Notes: generated from the letters alone by a model not told the origin. Counted from the first letter of the stretch, positions 33,571-41,909 are shown. The stretch is 46,822 nt of DNA from Nocardia vinacea NBRC 16497 (GCF_000308835.1 NZ_BAGN01000405.1:1-46822), one strand, 5' to 3'. A program made the numbers and translations.

Positions 33571-35127
33571 ATGTCCGAGGGGTCGCTCCACGAGCCGGCC
33601 GAACCTGTTGTCCGAACCAGTGGTGGCGCGGTACGAGGCCGAATCGAGCACGGTGTAGCCGTCTTCCGTGGGATTCCGTTCGCGCGGCCGCCAGTAGGCG
33701 ATGCACGGTTCGCACCGCCGCGGCCGCCGACCCCCTGGCCGGATGTCCGCGACGCATTCGAGTTCGGTCCGCCGCCACCGCAGGAAGCAGGAATCGCCGG
33801 GCTGACAGGTATGTCGGAGATTCCCGAGGGCGACGACTGGCTGACGGTGAATATTTGGACACCGCAACCGGATTCGGCTGAACGTCGGCCGGTTATCGTG
33901 TGGATCTACGGCGGGGCTTACAAACTCGGCTTTTCCGGCAGTCCCGGTTACGACGCATATCGGATCGCCCACGAGGGAGACGTCGTCGTCGTGACGTTCA
34001 ACTACCGGGTCGGTGTGGAGGGGTTCGCTCGGATATCCGGAACCCCGGCGAATCGTGGCCTGCTCGACCAGGTCGCCGCTCTGTGGTGGGTGCAGGAGAA
34101 CATCGCCGCCTTCGGTGGCGACGCCGATCGGGTCACCGTATGCGGTGAGTCAGCCGGGGCCGGATCGGTGGCGGCGTTGCTGGCGATGCCCAGTGCCGCA
34201 GGGCTTTTCCAGCGGGCCGTCATGCAGAGCATGCCCGGCAAGTATTTCTCCGACGAATTGGCCGCCGACATCGCCGAGGTCATCGCGAAAGCCGCGGGTT
34301 GCCGACCGACGGCGGTGGACCTGGCCGGGGTCGACCCGCGGCGACTGCCGGATGCCGGTGCGGCAGTGGGCGCCGAGATGCGTAAGTACGCCGAAACCTG
34401 GGGCTCGGCCGCGTATCTGCTCGCGCCCTTCGCTCCTGTAGTGGACGGTGACGTCCTTCCGACGACGCCGTGGCAGGCAGTCGCATCCGGTGCCAGTCGG
34501 GACATCGAGCTCATCATCGGGCACAACCGGCACGAATGCCAGCTCTTTCTGGTGCTGACCGGCGAACTACACGCGATCGATGACGAGCGCGCCGAATTCG
34601 ACCTGCAGCTCTACGGCCCGGGGCCCGGCAGCGAACGGGCCTATCGTGCGGCATTCCCGGACGCCACCGCGGCGCAGCTGTGCGAACTGGTGCAGTCCGA
34701 CAACCAATACCGCATGCCCGCACTACATCTCGCGGATGCCCACGCCGGGGTCGGCGGACGCGTTCACATGTACGAACTCACCTGGGCGGCGCCGAACAAT
34801 GGCGGGGTTTTCGGCGCCTGTCACGCACTGGATGAAACACTGCTGTTCGGTACGTACGAAACGCATCTCGGGCCACTGCTGCTGGGTTCCGAGCCTCCAG
34901 CCGAGGCACTGGAGCTGTCGTCCCGGATGCGCGCCGCCTGGGGTCGCTTCGCCGCCACGGGCGATCCGGGCTGGCCCGCCTACGAGCCGGGCCGACGGCT
35001 GGTTCAGCTCCTCGATGCGAAGCCGACCATTGCCCCGTATCCGGAGGAGGCCTCCCGTCGGCTCTGGCAGCAGTACACCTTCGGTGCCCTGCCTCTACTG
35101 CAGCCGTCGCAGCAGCGACGCGGATAG
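33571..35127 (+). CDS. Type-B carboxylesterase/lipase family protein
   Basis: This 518-residue alpha/beta hydrolase has GIPFARPPVGDARFAPPRPP, the oxyanion segment WIYGGAYKLG, and the nucleophile elbow GESAGAGS with Ser194. HALDETLLFG near the C-terminus probably carries the catalytic His region, as in the carboxylesterase family. There is no signal peptide, so it is probably cytosolic. ATG 33571 follows GAGG; the very long upstream frame overlaps the MFS gene and is a shadow. It would cleave an ester or carbamate, possibly the compound moved by the MFS protein. Confidence 0.92.
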   Translation: MSEGSLHEPAEPVVRTSGGAVRGRIEHGVAVFRGIPFARPPVGDARFAPPRPPTPWPDVRDAFEFGPPPPQEAGIAGLTGMSEIPEGDDWLTVNIWTPQPDSAERRPVIVWIYGGAYKLGFSGSPGYDAYRIAHEGDVVVVTFNYRVGVEGFARISGTPANRGLLDQVAALWWVQENIAAFGGDADRVTVCGESAGAGSVAALLAMPSAAGLFQRAVMQSMPGKYFSDELAADIAEVIAKAAGCRPTAVDLAGVDPRRLPDAGAAVGAEMRKYAETWGSAAYLLAPFAPVVDGDVLPTTPWQAVASGASRDIELIIGHNRHECQLFLVLTGELHAIDDERAEFDLQLYGPGPGSERAYRAAFPDATAAQLCELVQSDNQYRMPALHLADAHAGVGGRVHMYELTWAAPNNGGVFGACHALDETLLFGTYETHLGPLLLGSEPPAEALELSSRMRAAWGRFAATGDPGWPAYEPGRRLVQLLDAKPTIAPYPEEASRRLWQQYTFGALPLLQPSQQRRG

Positions 35128-35272
35128 CGACAGTGTCGAGCGAGACTCGGCGAAGGACGTGCAGGGTCTCCGCAGCAGGCCAGGACGGCTCGATCAGTAC
35201 ATGCAGGCGCCCGCACGTCACGACTGTTCCGAAAGCAGTACTGTGGCAGCGCATTCGGGCATTGGCGCGTAA

Positions 35273-35289
35273 CCGAGGTCCGACCTCGG
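35273..35289. terminator. Palindromic hairpin between convergent genes
   Basis: CCGAGGTCCGACCTCGG has 7-base arms around CCG. It lies between the esterase and the minus-strand crotonase gene in a 237-base convergent gap with no coding frame. No T tract. Confidence 0.35.
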
Positions 35290-35364
35290 ATTCATGCGCC
35301 GCCCGGTCTGGGCACCTCGACCCTGCGCGGTTGTCGCGGTGTTGGTGAGTGGTGCCCAAGCCGC

Positions 35365-36228
35365 CTACTGGCGGCGGGTCCAGGGTTTGTCATCCCAGGC
35401 GCGGTCGAGTGGTTCCATGCCACCGCCGAATGGGAAGAATTCGCGCTGGGCGTAGGTTTCCATCGCGGTGCCCTGGTTCATCTGAGCCAGGAACACTTGC
35501 TTGAGCTGATGGGTGAACAGGCGGCGGGTGTATCGCAGGGTCAGCGGTGGCCGCTTGGCCAGTTCGTGTGCCAGCTCCCAGGCACGGTCGAGGAGCTTGT
35601 CGTTCGGATGTACCTCTGCGACCGCGCCCCACTCCATGGCCTCCCGCGCCGTCAGCTTCTTGCCGGTCAGCAGGAAGTATCGGCCCCGGTTGTGCCCGAC
35701 CAGGAAGTTCCAGATCACATGCTGGCCGTCGCCCGGTACCATGCCGCGCGGAAAGTGCGGGGCATCCTGGAACCAAGCGTCTTCCGACGCCAGCACGATA
35801 TCGCCGAGCAGCGGTACCTCGGAGTGGATATTGCACGGCCCGTTCACCGCGCTGATCATCGGCACGTCCACCTCGAGCACGTTGAACACCAGATTGCTAC
35901 CGTACCAAGCTTTTTCGTCCAATTGCCGGACCCCCTCACGGCCCGGCATCGCCTGGTAGACCGGCTCCGCGGGCGAGGTGCCGTCGGGGAGCACGCCCCA
36001 GTCGGCGTTGTAGTTCGCGCCGGTGCCGGTGTGGATGAGCACCTTGATCTCCCGGTCACCGGCCACGTCGGCGAAGGCATCGGCCATGTCGTCGTGTGCC
36101 CGCCAGTCCCACACCAACGGACCACTGTTGGTGTGGCACTGCATGAGTAGTACGCCGTCATCGCTCAGCTCGAAGCGGTAGTTGGCGTACCGGTCCTTGT
36201 ACTCGGCGAATCTCGAGCGTTTGACCAC
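35365..36228 (-). CDS. Crotonase-fold hydrolase resembling 6-oxocamphor hydrolase
   Basis: This 287-residue crotonase-superfamily protein has an N-terminus and core that recall 6-oxocamphor hydrolase of Rhodococcus, a retro-Claisen C-C hydrolase for cyclic beta-diketones: FAEYKDRYANYRFE, PLVWDWRAHD, VAGDREIKVLIHTGTG, PHFPRGMVPGDG, NRGRYFLLTG. His in NGPCNIHSEVP aligns with the catalytic His122 of that enzyme, as I recall it. The GDG aspartate is also kept. Ordinary enoyl-CoA hydratases lack this set. It starts 23 bases after the P450 stop, in one operon. Confidence 0.8.
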   Translation of the reverse strand: MVKRSRFAEYKDRYANYRFELSDDGVLLMQCHTNSGPLVWDWRAHDDMADAFADVAGDREIKVLIHTGTGANYNADWGVLPDGTSPAEPVYQAMPGREGVRQLDEKAWYGSNLVFNVLEVDVPMISAVNGPCNIHSEVPLLGDIVLASEDAWFQDAPHFPRGMVPGDGQHVIWNFLVGHNRGRYFLLTGKKLTAREAMEWGAVAEVHPNDKLLDRAWELAHELAKRPPLTLRYTRRLFTHQLKQVFLAQMNQGTAMETYAQREFFPFGGGMEPLDRAWDDKPWTRRQ

Positions 36229-36251
36229 GGTGACTCCTTCGGAAGCCTTCG

Positions 36252-37532
36252 CTACGCGCTGGGTGTGAAGGTGATATGCAGGTCGCGAAGTCCGCGCAGC
36301 AGGAAGGTGGGTTCGTATTTGTAGGTGCGGTCGCCGGTGGGGCCGTGTGCGGTGTCATCGATGGTGATGTCGTGCGCGCGGTCGAGGAGGCGGTTGAGGG
36401 TGACTTGGCCTTCGACTCGGGCCAGTGGTGCGCCGGCGCAGGTGTGGATGCCGCGGCCGAAGGCGATGTGTTCGCGGGCGTTGCGGCGGTCGATGTGGAA
36501 TTGATCCGGATCCTCGAATTTGCGGGGGTCACGGTTGGCGGCGCCGAGGCACAGCATCACCACGGTTCCGGCGGGAAGGTCGACTCCGCCGAGTGTGGTG
36601 GTCTTCTTGACGAGCCGGAAGTCGACTTTCGTGGGGCTTTCCAGGCGTAGCGATTCCTCGATGAAGCCACCGATCAGGCTGCGATCGGCACGAACCCGCT
36701 GTTGCAGGTCGGGGCGTTCGCCCAGCACGCGCACGGCGGAGCTGAGCAGTTTGGTGACGGTTTCCTGCCCGGCAGCGAATAGGAACGTGGCGGGGCGGAC
36801 GAGCTCGATGATCGAGGGGTTCGTCCCGTCGGGGTAGGTGGTGGATGCCAGCACGCTGAGGATGTCGCCGCGCGGAGTGCGTTGCCGGTCGGTGATGTAG
36901 GCGCTGAATCGGTCGTCCAGCCACTGCAGGGGGTTGGTGCCCACCGGTTCGCCGTCGAGCGCACCCACTCGGCTTCCGGGAGTTTTGTGCCCGGCCAGCG
37001 TGGCGCGGAATTCGTCGCGGTCGTTATCGGGGACACCGAGCAGGTCGGCGATGACAAGGGTGGCAAAGGGTCTGGCGTATTCGGCCAGGAATTCGCACCG
37101 CCCGTTGGCGAGGAACTCGTCGAACTGGCGATCCACCAGCTGCCACATATAGTCCTCGTTCTCTTTCAGCCGTTTGGGGGTGATCAGCCGGCTCAGCAGC
37201 GCCCGGGTGCGAGTGTGGTCCGGCGGATCCATCGTCACCATGAACTCGTTGATCGGGAACTGGTGGCGGTGTTCTTCGATTTGGGTACTGATGTCGTCGC
37301 CTTCGGGTTCGAAGGGCAGGGGCGGGAAGGGGCCGCCGATGGAAACAGCGGCGGAGTAGGTGTCGGGGTCGCGGAAGACCTCGATGACTTCCTGGTATCC
37401 GGTGACGGCGATGACGCCGTAGTGGGGTTCGCGGAATACCGGATTCTGGCTGCGCAGGTATTCCAGGTAGGGGTAGGGGTTCTGGGTGACGGCTGGGTCG
37501 GAGAAGTAGTCGACTGTGGCCAGATCGGTCAT
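36252..37532 (-). CDS. Cytochrome P450
   Basis: This 426-residue soluble bacterial P450 has the heme loop FGRGIHTCAGAPLAR with Cys365, the I-helix AAGQETV (acid-alcohol pair Glu257-Thr258), and ExxR as ESLR (293-296). A normal-length single-domain P450 needs separate ferredoxin and reductase, and none is adjacent; a ferredoxin is encoded at 8969. It is first in an operon with the crotonase-like hydrolase and diverges from a TetR gene. Its likely reaction is hydroxylation of the terpene-like or alicyclic substrate later cleaved by the hydrolase. The substrate is inferred from the partner only. Confidence 0.95.
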   Translation of the reverse strand: MTDLATVDYFSDPAVTQNPYPYLEYLRSQNPVFREPHYGVIAVTGYQEVIEVFRDPDTYSAAVSIGGPFPPLPFEPEGDDISTQIEEHRHQFPINEFMVTMDPPDHTRTRALLSRLITPKRLKENEDYMWQLVDRQFDEFLANGRCEFLAEYARPFATLVIADLLGVPDNDRDEFRATLAGHKTPGSRVGALDGEPVGTNPLQWLDDRFSAYITDRQRTPRGDILSVLASTTYPDGTNPSIIELVRPATFLFAAGQETVTKLLSSAVRVLGERPDLQQRVRADRSLIGGFIEESLRLESPTKVDFRLVKKTTTLGGVDLPAGTVVMLCLGAANRDPRKFEDPDQFHIDRRNAREHIAFGRGIHTCAGAPLARVEGQVTLNRLLDRAHDITIDDTAHGPTGDRTYKYEPTFLLRGLRDLHITFTPSA

Positions 37533-37585
37533 TTTCTCGCCGGCCTTTCGTGGCGGGTGGAGCGCTCGATCAGTCGGCAGGAGAC

Positions 37586-37599
37586 TGATCGATCGATCA
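37586..37599. promoter_or_regulatory. Perfect palindrome TGATCGATCGATCA between P450 and TetR
   Basis: A 14-base uninterrupted palindrome lies 53 bases upstream of the P450 start in the 173-base divergent gap. It is the best candidate for the binding site of the TetR at 37706. A related TGACCGATCA sequence lies 71 bases upstream of the paralogous TetR at 10459. Confidence 0.6.
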
Positions 37600-37705
37600 A
37601 ACTGTTAGGATGACGCATGCTTACCATGGTTCGAAGCGAGCGGTCAAGGGACATAAGCGTCCTTGAAAGATGTTGCCTTGGCGTTGTTCTCGAGAGGTTT
37701 CACTA

Positions 37706-38350
37706 ATGCCCAATAAGCGTGCAGCGAACGGCAAGGATGTCGGAACACGCGACCGGCTGATGGAGGCGACCGCTCAAATCATGCGTGAAGAGGGGTACGC
37801 CGCGGCGACGTCGCGGCGGGTGGCGGCCAAGGCCGGGGTAAAGCCCGCGTTGGTGTACTACTACTTCCCCACGATGGACGATCTGTTCGTCGACGTGCTG
37901 CGGACCGGCGCCGAGCGCGAGCTGGCTCGGGTGCGTCGAGTGCTTACCGACGAGGATCCGTTGCGGGCATTGTGGTCGATCAACGCCGACTCCCGATTCG
38001 TCCAGCTGAATACCGAATTCATGGCATTGGCCAACCATCGCAAGGTGATCGGCACCGAACTCAAGGCGTATGCGGAGCGGGTGCGCGACATCGAGACCGC
38101 TGCCGTCACGCTGGTTCTGCGGGCGTACGGCATGGATCTGGATGAGTTTCCGCCGGTGGTGATGTCGATGCTGCTCACCGGGGCAGCGCGCATTCTCGGT
38201 AGCGAAAGTGCGGTGGGGGTCGAGCAGGGTCATGACGAATTGCGCGCGTTCGTCGAACGCTACCTGCAACGTTTCGGCACACCGTTGCCGTCGCGTGAGT
38301 CGGCTGGGGTCCTCGCGCCATCAATGCGAGAGCCGGTCGGTGACGAGTAG
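37706..38350 (+). CDS. TetR/AcrR family transcriptional regulator
   Basis: This 214-residue regulator starts MPNKRAANGKDVGTRDRL. The helix-turn-helix is at about residues 26-60 (EEGYAAATSRRVAAKAG, VKPALVYYYFPTM). It is the same length as, and aligns throughout with, the TetR at 10459; the recognition helices are almost identical. It diverges from the P450/crotonase operon and most likely represses it. A TTGAAA box near 37661 may be the -35 of its promoter. The ligand may be the P450 substrate or product. Confidence 0.9.
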   Translation: MPNKRAANGKDVGTRDRLMEATAQIMREEGYAAATSRRVAAKAGVKPALVYYYFPTMDDLFVDVLRTGAERELARVRRVLTDEDPLRALWSINADSRFVQLNTEFMALANHRKVIGTELKAYAERVRDIETAAVTLVLRAYGMDLDEFPPVVMSMLLTGAARILGSESAVGVEQGHDELRAFVERYLQRFGTPLPSRESAGVLAPSMREPVGDE

Positions 38351-38363
38351 AAAGGAAGCAATT

Positions 38364-38390
38364 GTGAAGGACAATGCGTTCGCTACATGA
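38364..38390 (+). other. Eight-codon mini-ORF with a good ribosome-binding site
   Basis: AAAGGAAG at 38351-38358 is followed at proper spacing by GTG 38364 and VKDNAFAT, then TGA. It lies 13 bases after the TetR stop. This looks like the start of a former operon gene cut off by a deletion or insertion, the DNA beyond it belonging to an unrelated minus-strand remnant. Confidence 0.3.
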
Positions 38391-38394
38391 TCGC

Positions 38395-38643
38395 TCACGG
38401 CTGCTTCCGGCGTCCGGTGCCCGCGGCGCGGGCACGGTTCAGCTGATCCGATGACAATGCAGCCGGTCGCAGCGGCAACGCTGGTGCGGCGTCGGTGCGG
38501 AAGCCGTTGAGCTGCACGGCAAGATATCGCCGCCAGTTCTCCGGATCGACCGGTTCGGCGATTAGGCTTGCGTCGTTTTGCGACTCTCGCGCGCAGCGGA
38601 ATCCGCACGCGGGCGTCTGCGGATTGGGTGACGGGAGCTGAAC
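38395..38643 (-). pseudogene. Startless reading frame after the MarR gene
   Basis: The frame begins right after, and in phase with, the MarR stop codon and runs 82 codons to TGA 38395. It encodes CGFRCARESQNDASL, then AEPVDPENWRRYLAVQLNGF and a basic end (GTGRRKQP). Composition and codon bias are protein-like, but no ATG, GTG or TTG occurs before the YLAVQL valine. It is probably the 3' part of a gene that lost its front. I do not recognise the family; a regulator C-terminus is possible. Confidence 0.4.
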
Positions 38644-39183
38644 TCAGCTGCGCCGCTTCTCGGCCACTTCGGTCATGCCGTGCATCAGCTTTTCCAGCAG
38701 GCCGATGAAGATTGTCTGCTCTGGTCTGGTCAGGGCGTTGGCCCAGGCGCGTTCGCGTTGGTTGTGCTCACGGAATGCATCGGTGATGGCGTGGTGGCCG
38801 CGATCGGTCAGGGTGATTTGTACTGCGCGGCGGTCGTGCTCGGCCTTCTCGCGGGTGACCAAGCCGTCGCGTTCCAGGGTGTTGACGAGCGCTGACACCG
38901 CCGCGCGGCTGTTGCCGGAGAGCTCGGCGATGCGCTTGCCTTCCATAGGGCCGGCCAGCCACAGCACGAACAGGATGCGGAAGCCGGGCCAGCTCCAGCC
39001 GCGTGGCCGGTGTACCGAGGCCTCGAGGTCATAGACGAGGGCGCTGGTGACCCGGTGCAGTGTCAGCACCATGCGCATGGCTGTCGGATCGACCTGGGGT
39101 AGTTCGCGATTGGCCTTGTCCACCGCGTAGTCGACGAAGGTCAGGTAGTCGAGGTTGCGGGGGGACTCCGGAGCCGTGGTCAT
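38644..39183 (-). CDS. MarR family transcriptional regulator of the homogentisate operon
   Basis: This 179-residue protein begins MTTAPESPRNLDYLTF at ATG 39183. The winged helix-turn-helix lies at about residues 70-140 (GWSWPGFRILFVLWLAGPM, AELSGNSRAAVSALVNTLE, wing AEHDRRAVQITLTDRG). MarR proteins sense aromatic acids in many catabolic clusters. It diverges from the operon at 39304, and its likely operator, TTARTCAA-N4-TTGACTAA type, occurs in front of that operon and again before the dioxygenase. The inducer may be homogentisate or a precursor. Confidence 0.9.
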   Translation of the reverse strand: MTTAPESPRNLDYLTFVDYAVDKANRELPQVDPTAMRMVLTLHRVTSALVYDLEASVHRPRGWSWPGFRILFVLWLAGPMEGKRIAELSGNSRAAVSALVNTLERDGLVTREKAEHDRRAVQITLTDRGHHAITDAFREHNQRERAWANALTRPEQTIFIGLLEKLMHGMTEVAEKRRS

Positions 39184-39273
39184 GAGCACAGGGTAATGAC
39201 GTCCGTCCGGTCGGCGGGAGTGACGGCGAGTGGGTCTTGCCATTGGTGTGGTTCGGGCTACACTCGTCTGAAA

Positions 39274-39293
39274 TTAATCAAACCATTGACTAA
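39274..39293. promoter_or_regulatory. MarR operator, first copy
   Basis: TTAATCAA-ACCA-TTGACTAA is an imperfect palindrome (one mismatch per arm) ending 10 bases before the start of the operon. It matches the arms of the copy at 41910 and overlaps where RNA polymerase would bind for the plus-strand operon. Confidence 0.7.
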
Positions 39294-39303
39294 TGGAGGG
39301 CTG

Positions 39304-40266
39304 ATGACCACGAAGGCTTTCGCCTCGTCGGCGGATCTCGGCGAGAAAGTGCAGACGCTCGAGGTGCTCGCCGACGGTGTGTACGCGTTGACCGCCGAGG
39401 GTGATCCGAATATCGGCGCGATCGAGGGCGAGGATTTCGTCGTCTGCTTCGAGGCGCTGGCCACGCCGGTCGCGGCGCGGCAGTGGCTGGCGAAGCTGCG
39501 CGAGCACACCGACAAGCCGGTCAAGTACCTGATCCTGTCGCACTACCATGCGGTGCGCACGCTTGGTGCCAGCGCATACGACGCGGAAGTGGTCATCGCG
39601 CACGACAACACGCGCAAGCTGATTGCCGAACGCGGACAACAGGATTGGGATTCAGAATACGGGCGCATGCCGCGACTTTTCAAGGAGCCCGACACCATTC
39701 CCGGACTGGCCTGGCCCACTCAGACCTTCTCCGACTCGGTCACCATCGACCTCGGCGGCGACCGCGGCGACCTGCAGTTGAAGTTCCTGGGCCGCGGGCA
39801 CACCGAGGGCGACATCGTGGCCTGGCTGCCCCAGCACAAGATCCTGTTCGCCGGTGACCTGGTCGAGGCCGAAGCCGCCCTGTACACCGGCGACGCCTTC
39901 CATCGCGAATGGGCAACCAGCACGCTCGACGCCGTCAAAGCACTGGGCGCCGAGCAGCTCATCGGTGGCCGCGGTGGGGTGGCCCGTGGGCGCGATGCGT
40001 GCGACGCCGCGACCGAGCAGACCCGGCACTTCCTGCAGGTGATGCTGACCGAGGTGGGCGTGGTGCATCAGCGTGGCGGAACCCTGAAGGAGGCGTTCGA
40101 GGCCACGCACGCGGCACTGTTCGACCGCTACGGGCGCTGGCCGATTTTCGAACACTGCCTGCCGTTCGACGTCTCCCGTGTGTGGGACGAGTTGTCCGGT
40201 ATCGAACGGCCCGTCATCTGGACCGCCGAGCGCGACCATGAAGTCTGGAATCAGCTGCAGGACTGA
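39304..40266 (+). CDS. Metallo-beta-lactamase-fold protein with incomplete metal motif
   Basis: This 320-residue protein has the MBL-fold sequence order: ALTAEGDPNIGAIEGEDFVVCFEA (start of fold), LSHYHAVR at 78-85, LGRGHTEGDIVAW, and ILFAGDLVEAEAALYTGD. The usual HxHxDH is reduced to H80-x-H82-x-V84-R85, so the Asp-His pair for the second metal is missing; the later His (GHTEGD) and Asp (GDLVE) ligands remain. A one-metal hydrolase or an altered function is likely. ATG 39304 follows GGAGGG. It is the first gene of the homogentisate operon. Confidence 0.85.
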   Translation: MTTKAFASSADLGEKVQTLEVLADGVYALTAEGDPNIGAIEGEDFVVCFEALATPVAARQWLAKLREHTDKPVKYLILSHYHAVRTLGASAYDAEVVIAHDNTRKLIAERGQQDWDSEYGRMPRLFKEPDTIPGLAWPTQTFSDSVTIDLGGDRGDLQLKFLGRGHTEGDIVAWLPQHKILFAGDLVEAEAALYTGDAFHREWATSTLDAVKALGAEQLIGGRGGVARGRDACDAATEQTRHFLQVMLTEVGVVHQRGGTLKEAFEATHAALFDRYGRWPIFEHCLPFDVSRVWDELSGIERPVIWTAERDHEVWNQLQD

Positions 40267-40276
40267 GGAATTCGAC

Positions 40277-41890
40277 ATGACAACCGATAAGACGGTCGCC
40301 GTCGTCGGCAACGGGCCGGTGGGGCAGACGACCGCATTGCTGCTGGCCCGCTGGGGTATCCCGGTGATCGTGCTGGACGCCCGGCCGCAGCGCGACGAGA
40401 TCGGCTCCAAGGCCATCTGCCAGCAGCGTGACGTGCTCGATGTATGGGAATCCGTCGGTGCCGGACGGCGGATCGCGAACGAGGGCGTCACCTGGACCAC
40501 GGCGCGTACCTTCTACCGTGATCGCGAACTGTTCTCCTATGACTTACCGGATTCCGGCAAGTCGGCGTTCCCGGCATTCGTCAACATCTCGCAAACCCGT
40601 ACCGAACAGATCCTCGACGAGGCCATCGCGGCGTCCGACCTGATCGACGTGCGGTGGGGTCATACCGTCACCGGAATCGCACAGGATGACACCGGCGTCC
40701 GCCTGCGCTGCGCCACTCCGGCGGGGGAGGTGGCCATCACGGCGGCGTACGCCGTCGCTTGCGGCGGCCCGCGCAGCGACGACCTGCGCGCCGGGCTCGG
40801 CGTCGACTTCGGCGGTGAATCCTTCGAGGACCGGTTCCTGATCTGCGATATCCGGGTAGATCTGCCGGACTGGGCTACCGAACGCCGCTTCTACTTCGAC
40901 CCGGAGTGGAATCCCGAGCGGCAGGTGCTCATTCATCCCTGCCCGGACTCGACGTTCCGCATCGACTGGCAGGTGCCCGGCGACTACGACCTCGACGCGG
41001 AGCGGGCCAGCGGCGCGCTGGACGCGCGGATTCGCAGGATCATCGGTGATGCGGACTACGAGATCGTGTGGAACTCGGTGTACCGCTTCCACTCTCGCGT
41101 CGTCGATCGCATGCGCGTGGGCCGGGTACTGCTGGCCGGCGACTGTGCCCACCTGGTATCGCCGTTCGGCGCGCGCGGGCTGAACTCCGGCGTCGCCGAC
41201 GCCGAGAACGCCGCGTGGAAACTGGCTTTCGTGCTCAATGGCTGGGCACCGGCGGAACTGCTGGAGAGCTACCACATCGAGCGGTACGCGGCCGCACTGG
41301 AGAATATCGAGGTCACCACCGACACCATGAACTTCCTGGTGCCGCGCGATGACCAGCAGCGTCGGGTGCGCCGCGACACCCTCGAACGCGCAGCGGTGGA
41401 TCCTGCTACCAGCGCGGCGGTCGACTCGGGTCGGCTGTCCGAGCCGTTCTGGTATGTCGACTCGCCGCTGACGACTCCGGATCCCGGCCGCCCCTTCCAT
41501 GGTCGGCCGCCCCGTGGCACGGTGCCGCCAATTGCCCCCGGCATCATCGTGCCCGACGCGCCGGTCACCCTGCCCAATGGCGGGCACGGCCGGCTGCGGG
41601 AGTTCGCTCGCGACGGGTTGCTCCTGCTGGCCGGACCGGGCGTCGATGTGGAGACCCTCGCGCGGTGCGCGACCGCCGCCACGCCCGCGCCGATCCGGGT
41701 TCTCGAGATCGCGGCCATCGACGGTGACGGGACACTCGCCGCCGCACTGCGCGCCGAACCTGGAGAAGTCTGGCTGGTCCGGCCCGACGCCTACCTTGCC
41801 GCGGCACTGGTCGAACCGAGCGTCGAAGAATTGGCCCGTGCGATCCGGCGGGCGCGCGGTGCGACAGCCGAGATCACCGTGGTGGCCTGA
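40277..41890 (+). CDS. FAD-dependent aromatic hydroxylase (MhpA-like, group A flavoprotein monooxygenase)
   Basis: This 537-residue monooxygenase starts with the FAD-binding VVGNGPVGQTTALLLARWGI (GxGxxG at 11-16). It has the ribityl-binding segment VLLAGDCAHLVSPFGARGLN near 283-302 and a C-terminal thioredoxin-like domain (DGLLLLAGPGVDVETLAR), as in MhpA-type hydroxylases. Within a homogentisate operon the natural product would be homogentisate, made from 3- or 4-hydroxyphenylacetate; no 4-hydroxyphenylpyruvate dioxygenase is present in the window. This substrate assignment is inference. ATG 40277 follows GAGG, 10 bases after the preceding stop. Confidence 0.9.
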   Translation: MTTDKTVAVVGNGPVGQTTALLLARWGIPVIVLDARPQRDEIGSKAICQQRDVLDVWESVGAGRRIANEGVTWTTARTFYRDRELFSYDLPDSGKSAFPAFVNISQTRTEQILDEAIAASDLIDVRWGHTVTGIAQDDTGVRLRCATPAGEVAITAAYAVACGGPRSDDLRAGLGVDFGGESFEDRFLICDIRVDLPDWATERRFYFDPEWNPERQVLIHPCPDSTFRIDWQVPGDYDLDAERASGALDARIRRIIGDADYEIVWNSVYRFHSRVVDRMRVGRVLLAGDCAHLVSPFGARGLNSGVADAENAAWKLAFVLNGWAPAELLESYHIERYAAALENIEVTTDTMNFLVPRDDQQRRVRRDTLERAAVDPATSAAVDSGRLSEPFWYVDSPLTTPDPGRPFHGRPPRGTVPPIAPGIIVPDAPVTLPNGGHGRLREFARDGLLLLAGPGVDVETLARCATAATPAPIRVLEIAAIDGDGTLAAALRAEPGEVWLVRPDAYLAAALVEPSVEELARAIRRARGATAEITVVA

Positions 41891-41909
41891 CAGCACTGCG
41901 CGCGCAAAA

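Noticed and set aside
35365..36228. Ordinary enoyl-CoA hydratase of beta-oxidation
   Set aside because: N-terminal and core blocks resemble 6-oxocamphor hydrolase more closely, and the operon partner is a P450, not a beta-oxidation gene.
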